Positions 60,201-64,000 of a stretch of 64,000 nucleotides of DNA are shown in pieces. Under the pieces are notes generated by a model. That model made no database searches and was not told the origin of the DNA. It saw nothing but the letters and a program-made list of their open reading frames with translations. Position 1 is the first letter of the stretch, and every line of letters starts with the position of its first letter. Origin of the DNA: VXYL01 sp965116935. Its GTDB lineage: Bacteria > Pseudomonadota > Gammaproteobacteria > Pseudomonadales > Azotimanducaceae. The translations under genes were made by a program, and so were the position numbers. The DNA is taken from the NCBI GenBank assembly GCA_965116935.1, contig OZ220737.1:4898001-4962000 (forward strand). The letters run 5' to 3'.

Positions 60201-60278
60201 GTAGGGGACGAGCTTGTCCCGTCCCGCATTGGATCCTTGCGACCAACTCGGCACGGGACGCGACAAGCCCGTCCCTAC
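60201..60278. repeat. REPIN-like inverted doublet
   Basis: GTAGGGGACGAGCTTGTCCC... at 60201-60225 and the inverted partner GGGACGCGACAAGCCCGTCC... ending CTAC at 60278; 78 bp. Occupies the ~300-bp noncoding gap between two divergent genes, so it could affect their promoters. Confidence 0.8.
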
Positions 60279-60385
60279 GACAGATGCCCTACGGTCAAGG
60301 GGCTCGTCCCTCCAGAGGAACCGATGCCATCTGGCCGGCTACAATGCTGTGCGTTGAGGAACCTCGTCCGGTTTGGGAGTGGGAC

Positions 60386-61537
60386 ATGACTCGTGCGCTT
60401 CGGCTGCTGGCCTTGGCTGTCCTGGTTTTCACGCAGCCTTCCCTTGCCGACGAGCAGCTTCCTGACGCTGCCACTTCTTCGCTGTTCTGGACCCAGGAAG
60501 AGCGCATCGTCGGCTTTCGCAACTTCGATGCCATCTACACCACGCGGCCCATCGACCACGGCAGCGAGTTCTTCCCGCTGCGTCCTGCGCCGATGGACTT
60601 CGGAGCGCTCGAATACGAGATCGACGGCGAGACCTACACGCTCGACGATCATCTCGAATCCCTCTTCGTCGCCGGCATCCTCGTCGCCAAGGGCGAGGAA
60701 ATCCTGCTCGAACGCTATCGGCTCGGCCACGACGAAGAGAGCCGCTGGGTCTCCTACTCCATCGCCAAGTCGGTCACGTCCATGCTCATCGGCGCCGCCA
60801 TCCAAGATGGCTATATCAAGAGCGTCGATGAGCAGGTGACCGCCTACCTGCCGCGCCTGAAGGGCACGGCGTACGACGGCACCACCATCCGCAACCTGCT
60901 GCAAATGGCTTCCGGCGTGGCCTGGAACGAGGACTACACCGACGCCGAGTCGGATGTCGGCCTGGCCGGCGCCGCCAACGGCATGGTGCTGGTGAACTAT
61001 CTCAGCGGCCTCAGCCGCGAGGCGAACCCGGGCCTCGCCTTCAACTACAACACCGGCGAGACCAACCTGGTCGGTTCCCTGCTCCGCGCCGCCATCGGCA
61101 ACAACGCATCAAGCTATCTGGAAGCAAAGATCTGGCGGCCGTTCATGGAGCATCCGGCCACTTGGAGCATCACCGAGAACGTGGAACTCGGCGGCTGCTG
61201 CATCCACGCCACCTTGCGCGACTACGCCCGCATTGGCCTGTTCACCCTGTCGGACGGCGTCCACCCGAACGGCACCCGCATCCTGCCGGAAGACTGGATG
61301 CGCGACTCGACCGCACCCTCCGGCGCCTACCCCGGCTACGGCTACCTCTGGTGGCTGCGCGAAGGCGGCGCCTATGCCGGCATCGGCATCTTCGGCCAGT
61401 TGATCTGGGTTTCGCCCAAGGATCAGGTGGTGATCGTCACCCACAGCGCCTGGCCAGCCGCCACCGGAAGCGAGTACTCCGCCCACCGCTGGGCGTTGGT
61501 CAACGCCCTGTACGAGCACGTTGCGGGAGCAGACTGA
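60386..61537 (+). CDS. Exported serine hydrolase, class C beta-lactamase fold, 383 aa
   Basis: Signal peptide LRLLALAVLVFTQPSLA. Nucleophile motif S125-x2-K128 in YSIAKSVTSMLIG, and YNTGETNLVG as the Y-x-N-like second motif. Similar overall to 6-aminohexanoate-dimer hydrolase and esterase EstB relatives (LLQMASGVAWNEDY, GGCCIHATLRDYARIG). True beta-lactamase activity is unlikely; an esterase or amidase is favoured. ATG at 60386 with GGGAG about 7 nt upstream. The 3' end overlaps the convergent PIN gene by about 38 nt. Confidence 0.85.
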   Translation: MTRALRLLALAVLVFTQPSLADEQLPDAATSSLFWTQEERIVGFRNFDAIYTTRPIDHGSEFFPLRPAPMDFGALEYEIDGETYTLDDHLESLFVAGILVAKGEEILLERYRLGHDEESRWVSYSIAKSVTSMLIGAAIQDGYIKSVDEQVTAYLPRLKGTAYDGTTIRNLLQMASGVAWNEDYTDAESDVGLAGAANGMVLVNYLSGLSREANPGLAFNYNTGETNLVGSLLRAAIGNNASSYLEAKIWRPFMEHPATWSITENVELGGCCIHATLRDYARIGLFTLSDGVHPNGTRILPEDWMRDSTAPSGAYPGYGYLWWLREGGAYAGIGIFGQLIWVSPKDQVVIVTHSAWPAATGSEYSAHRWALVNALYEHVAGAD

Positions 61538-61959
61538 CAACCGGCAGACGTACGGGCTCTTGATCCGCGTCAAACCAACTCGTTAGGGCACCGACACCGG
61601 TTGCGCGGGCCAGTCGGCGATCGGCAGTCACAAGCACCGTCGACAGCGTCTCGGCCAGCGCAACGTAAACGGCATCGTAGGCGCTGACGTTCGAGCGCAA
61701 CTCCCAAATCCGTGCCAGAAAGGGCTCGTGCGGATACCCGGTCCACAACGAGGCTGCGCCAATGGCCCAACGCCAAGGACGCACGTTCAACGCTCAACGC
61801 ACCTTGCGACACGTAGCGGCGCAACACCTGGGCGACTTCCAGGTCGATCAAGTGCGGCACGCACACCGCTTCGCGTTCGTCCACAAGCCGGTCAGCAAGT
61901 CTGCCGCCAGGCCCCGTGTTGAGGAGAAACTCTATGGCCGCCGAGGCATCGAGAACCAC
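61500..61959 (-). pseudogene. PIN-domain toxin (VapC/FitB type), frameshifted
   Basis: From GTG at 61959: VLDASAAIEFLLNTGPGGRL (first aspartate) and VPHLIDLEVAQVLRRYVSQG are clearly PIN. The frame degenerates after GHWRSLVVDR near 61740; one base later it continues PHEPFLARIWELRSNVSAYD, AVYVALAETLSTVLVTADRR, the C-terminal half with the remaining aspartates. Deleting one G from the CGGG run there restores the whole toxin. Broken toxin beside an intact antitoxin is a common decay state, but a sequencing error is equally possible. Confidence 0.75.
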
Positions 61960-62207
61960 TAGAGATCTCGCGAGCGATCGCGTGCGACCCTCTCGCTCCG
62001 GACAACCTGTGCCGGTGGTGGATCAAGTCGAACCGTCGACTGCCTGCGAATCGCCTCCAGCAACTCGCGCCGGGTAGGTCGCTCCAGCGCCCTTTCCACC
62101 TGACGCAGAATGTACAGCGACATGGAAACGCCCTCCAACGCCGCACGCGCCTTGATCTGACGGTGTAGCTCGTCGGGAACGTTGCGTATCTGAATCATGC
62201 TTGCCAT
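61959..62207 (-). CDS. FitA/VapB-type ribbon-helix-helix antitoxin, 82 aa
   Basis: MIQIRNVPDELHRQIKARAA then LEGVSMSLYILRQVERAL is the FitA-like ribbon-helix-helix DNA-binding domain; the charged tail (LDPPPAQVVRSERVARDR) binds the PIN partner. Start ATG at 62207 or 62198; no strong ribosome-binding site. Its stop shares a base with the GTG of the PIN gene. Upstream AT-richer sequence (GAATTCATG...ACATG near 62219-62239) may hold the operator. Confidence 0.83.
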   Translation of the reverse strand: MASMIQIRNVPDELHRQIKARAALEGVSMSLYILRQVERALERPTRRELLEAIRRQSTVRLDPPPAQVVRSERVARDRSRDL

Positions 62208-62390
62208 CAAATGAGGATGAATTCATGTTTCGTACATGTCAAGCTAGGTTCGGACACTTCCAGCTTGGGGGGGTGTCGCACGCCAACTCGCAGCGAGATT
62301 GAGCGGCAAATGTTGGACACCGAGAAACGATGCCCCGCGGTATCCGGCGTTCCATTGCTGGAGTTGACTCGTGCTCGACTAGCGCTTCGG

Positions 62391-63509
62391 TTACACGAGG
62401 TTTCGCAGGAAGTCCAGTGCCGGCGTGGCACGGATGCCGTCGGGGGTCACATAGTCGCGCTCGCCGGATAGCGCGATCTGGTGCGCTTGCGCGGCCGGAA
62501 AGCGCGCTTTCAGATAGCGCAGGCCCCGGTCGATGTCGCGGTCTCGAAGCTTGCACTCCACCAGCAAGATCGGTTCGCGCCGATCAATCACCACGAAGTC
62601 CACTTCGCGCCCGTCCACGTCGCGAAAGAACCGCAGTTCCAAGTCGCGTCCTTCGGCGTCTTGCTGATAGTGAACCCACTTGAGCAGGTGGCTTGCCACC
62701 AGATTCTCGAACCGGGCGCCGGGGTCGGTCACGAGCGACCAGTCGAAATGGTAGTGCTTGCGCTCCTGCTTCACGGCGCGGATGCGCGGGGCGCCGAACG
62801 GCGGGAGTCGGAAGATCGCATACAGGCGCTCAAGCGTATCGAGCCAGGCGGCGACCGTGCGGTGTGCCACTTGCAGGTCCTCGCGCAGCGCGTTCACGGA
62901 CAGCGGCGAGCCGACCAGGTCAGGAAGCCTTAGCATGGTCTCTTCAAGTCGGCCGAGGTCGCGGATGTTGGTGAGCGAAGCCACATCCTCGTCGAGCAGG
63001 CGAGCGCGGTACTGCCGCGACCATCGGCGTGCCTCCACTTCGCCGCCGCCCAAAAACGGCTCGGGAAAACCGCCAAGATGGAGTAGCTGCAACAGGCCCT
63101 CGTCATTGCCGATGCCTGCCTCCGCCACAGAGAACGGGTGCAGACGCAGCAGGTTGTAGCGGCCTTGCAGGGAGTCCCCGCCGAAGCCGAAGAGTTCCAG
63201 TCGGCCGCTCCCTGTCACGAGGATGCGTTGGCCTTCTCGGCGGCCGTCGTGCAGGCCCTTGAGCAGGTTGCGCCAGCCTCGGTACTTGTGGATTTCGTCG
63301 AACGTCCACAGGTCTGCGAGAGGCAGTTCGCGCCGGAGGATGCGCTCCCGATTCTCGGCCACGTCCCAGTTTAGGTACCCGTCACCGGCGCCGGGGAGGT
63401 TCAGAGCCAGGGTGGTCTTGCCCACTTGGCGTGGGCCGGCCACGAAGACCATCTTGCGCTTGAGGTCCGCAAGAATCTGGCGCGCGAGGTATCTAGGTGA
63501 TGCGTCCAT
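62391..63509 (-). CDS. AAA ATPase with DUF4143 domain, 372 aa
   Basis: Walker A GPRQVGKTT (25-33), Walker B DLWTFDEIHK and sensor ILVTGSGRLEL define the AAA_14 domain; from ~190 to the end is DUF4143, containing REVDFVVIDRREPILLVECK, a PD-(D/E)xK-like pattern. Very common orphan family in bacteria, sometimes discussed with toxin-antitoxin or defence loci; function unproven. Length typical. About 150 bp upstream on the other strand begins a sulfhydrylase gene. Confidence 0.87.
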   Translation of the reverse strand: MDASPRYLARQILADLKRKMVFVAGPRQVGKTTLALNLPGAGDGYLNWDVAENRERILRRELPLADLWTFDEIHKYRGWRNLLKGLHDGRREGQRILVTGSGRLELFGFGGDSLQGRYNLLRLHPFSVAEAGIGNDEGLLQLLHLGGFPEPFLGGGEVEARRWSRQYRARLLDEDVASLTNIRDLGRLEETMLRLPDLVGSPLSVNALREDLQVAHRTVAAWLDTLERLYAIFRLPPFGAPRIRAVKQERKHYHFDWSLVTDPGARFENLVASHLLKWVHYQQDAEGRDLELRFFRDVDGREVDFVVIDRREPILLVECKLRDRDIDRGLRYLKARFPAAQAHQIALSGERDYVTPDGIRATPALDFLRNLV

Positions 63510-63658
63510 AGTGTCGGTGTACGACTATTTTGCACCCAAGTCAAATTTACTCGCTAGCGAACTTGCATTGGATGCAAAAGGCCCGTACGAGTGCGCGGCC
63601 ATTGTCGAATCGCTTGTACGGTTCGCCACGTCCCTTGCACAGCGTGTAGGATGGCTGC

Positions 63659-64000
63659 ATGGCGGAGCGAGAGCATCGGGGGCCGCGGCCCACAGGATTT
63701 GACACGCTGTCGCTGCATGCGGGACAGCGGCCCGACGCGGCAACCGGGGCGCGGGCGACTCCCATCTATCAGTCGGCGTCGTTTGTCTTTCCAGACACCG
63801 ACTTTGCTGTGGGGCTCTTCAACATCGAGCGCGCCGGGCATGTCTATTCGCGCCTGTCGAACCCCACCAATGCGGTTCTTGAGGAACGCATCAGTGCCCT
63901 AGAGGGCGGAGTCGGGGCCATCGCCACCGCCAGCGGGCAGGCGGCGATGCATCTTGCGGTGGCCACCATCGCGGGGGCCGGTGATCACATCGTTGCTTCG
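63659..64000 (+). CDS. O-acetylhomoserine sulfhydrylase (PLP, Cys/Met family), truncated by window edge
   Basis: First 114 residues only. GFDTLSLHAGQRPDAATGAR, ATPIYQSASFVFPDTDFA and YSRLSNPTNAVLEERISALE are diagnostic of the Cys/Met-metabolism PLP family; the LHAGQ-x-PD and FPDTD-x-A-x-x-F forms favour O-acetylhomoserine sulfhydrylase (MetY) over cystathionine enzymes. It would make homocysteine from O-acetylhomoserine and sulfide. The PLP lysine lies beyond the window. ATG at 63659 with AGGATGG upstream; no SAM riboswitch recognised in the short leader. Confidence 0.88.
   Translation, partial: MAEREHRGPRPTGFDTLSLHAGQRPDAATGARATPIYQSASFVFPDTDFAVGLFNIERAGHVYSRLSNPTNAVLEERISALEGGVGAIATASGQAAMHLAVATIAGAGDHIVAS

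Noticed and set aside
59061..60278. CRISPR array
   Set aside because: The repeats are inverted palindromes with irregular spacing and diverged sequence, with no cas genes; they fit REP/REPIN elements.
62211..62471. Plus-strand 86-aa frame
   Set aside because: No ribosome-binding site and it runs into the antisense AAA/DUF4143 gene; composition not protein-like.

Overview
The window reads as one contig of a GC-rich gammaproteobacterium. The best taxonomic clue is the chain leuC-leuD-leuB-asd-fimV-like-truA (13302-19533), a gene order familiar from Pseudomonas and relatives. The surrounding gene content (CoA transferase, crotonase, Rieske oxygenase, phytanoyl-CoA dioxygenase, VOC proteins, single-chain acyl-CoA carboxylase, serine hydrolases) suggests an uncultured environmental or host-associated lineage; that is inference. 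I saw no rRNA, tRNA or CRISPR array.

Layout. 1-6357 (minus): seven tightly overlapping genes, namely a frameshifted ParB-like protein, a 54-residue protein, a PD-(D/E)xK nuclease, an SNF2 helicase, a second ParB-like protein, a B12-binding-type radical SAM enzyme, and a GHKL ATPase cut by the left edge. I do not recognise this combination as a named system; it is the best candidate for an undescribed DNA modification or defence system. 6431-10904 (minus): acetoin-dehydrogenase-type operon acoA-acoB-acoX-acoC, divergent from a PLP aminotransferase. 12589-13092: cupin. 13302-19533 (plus): leucine biosynthesis, asd, fimV-like, truA. 19609-22005: tandem CaiB/BaiF CoA transferase. 22144-24687: adenine methyltransferase fused to a BsuBI/PstI-type endonuclease. 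24688-27212: decayed island with an IS1595 transposase remnant.

27213-38885: cupin, crotonase, two adjacent paralogous S41 peptidases carrying calcium-type repeats, Rieske oxygenase, VOC proteins, esterase, Uma2 protein and an outer-membrane barrel. 37485-43146 (minus) forms an envelope export operon: LolA-like carrier, two FtsX-type permeases, LolD-like ATPase and barrel. 43260-45797: Uma2, ArsI-like VOC, GNAT, hydrolase. The hydrolase 3' end is interrupted by a complete IS1380-family element (45740-47430) with matching 15-bp terminal inverted repeats and a CTAG duplication.

47435-64000: two orphan proteins, phytanoyl-CoA dioxygenase, MazEF-type module with a palindromic operator, single-chain acyl-CoA carboxylase, DUF2087 protein, Tat-type amine oxidase, GNAT, a VapBC pair, YihY-type membrane protein, frameshifted outer-membrane protein, serine hydrolase, a second antitoxin/PIN pair with a frameshifted toxin, an AAA/DUF4143 ATPase, and the start of an O-acetylhomoserine sulfhydrylase gene. 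Five loci carry short inverted repeats (GTAGGGGC... type); four are 75-78 bp doublets resembling REPINs, and they provide the stop codons of at least three genes. Three genes are broken by an apparent single-base insertion next to a short homopolymer, which may be real decay or sequencing error.
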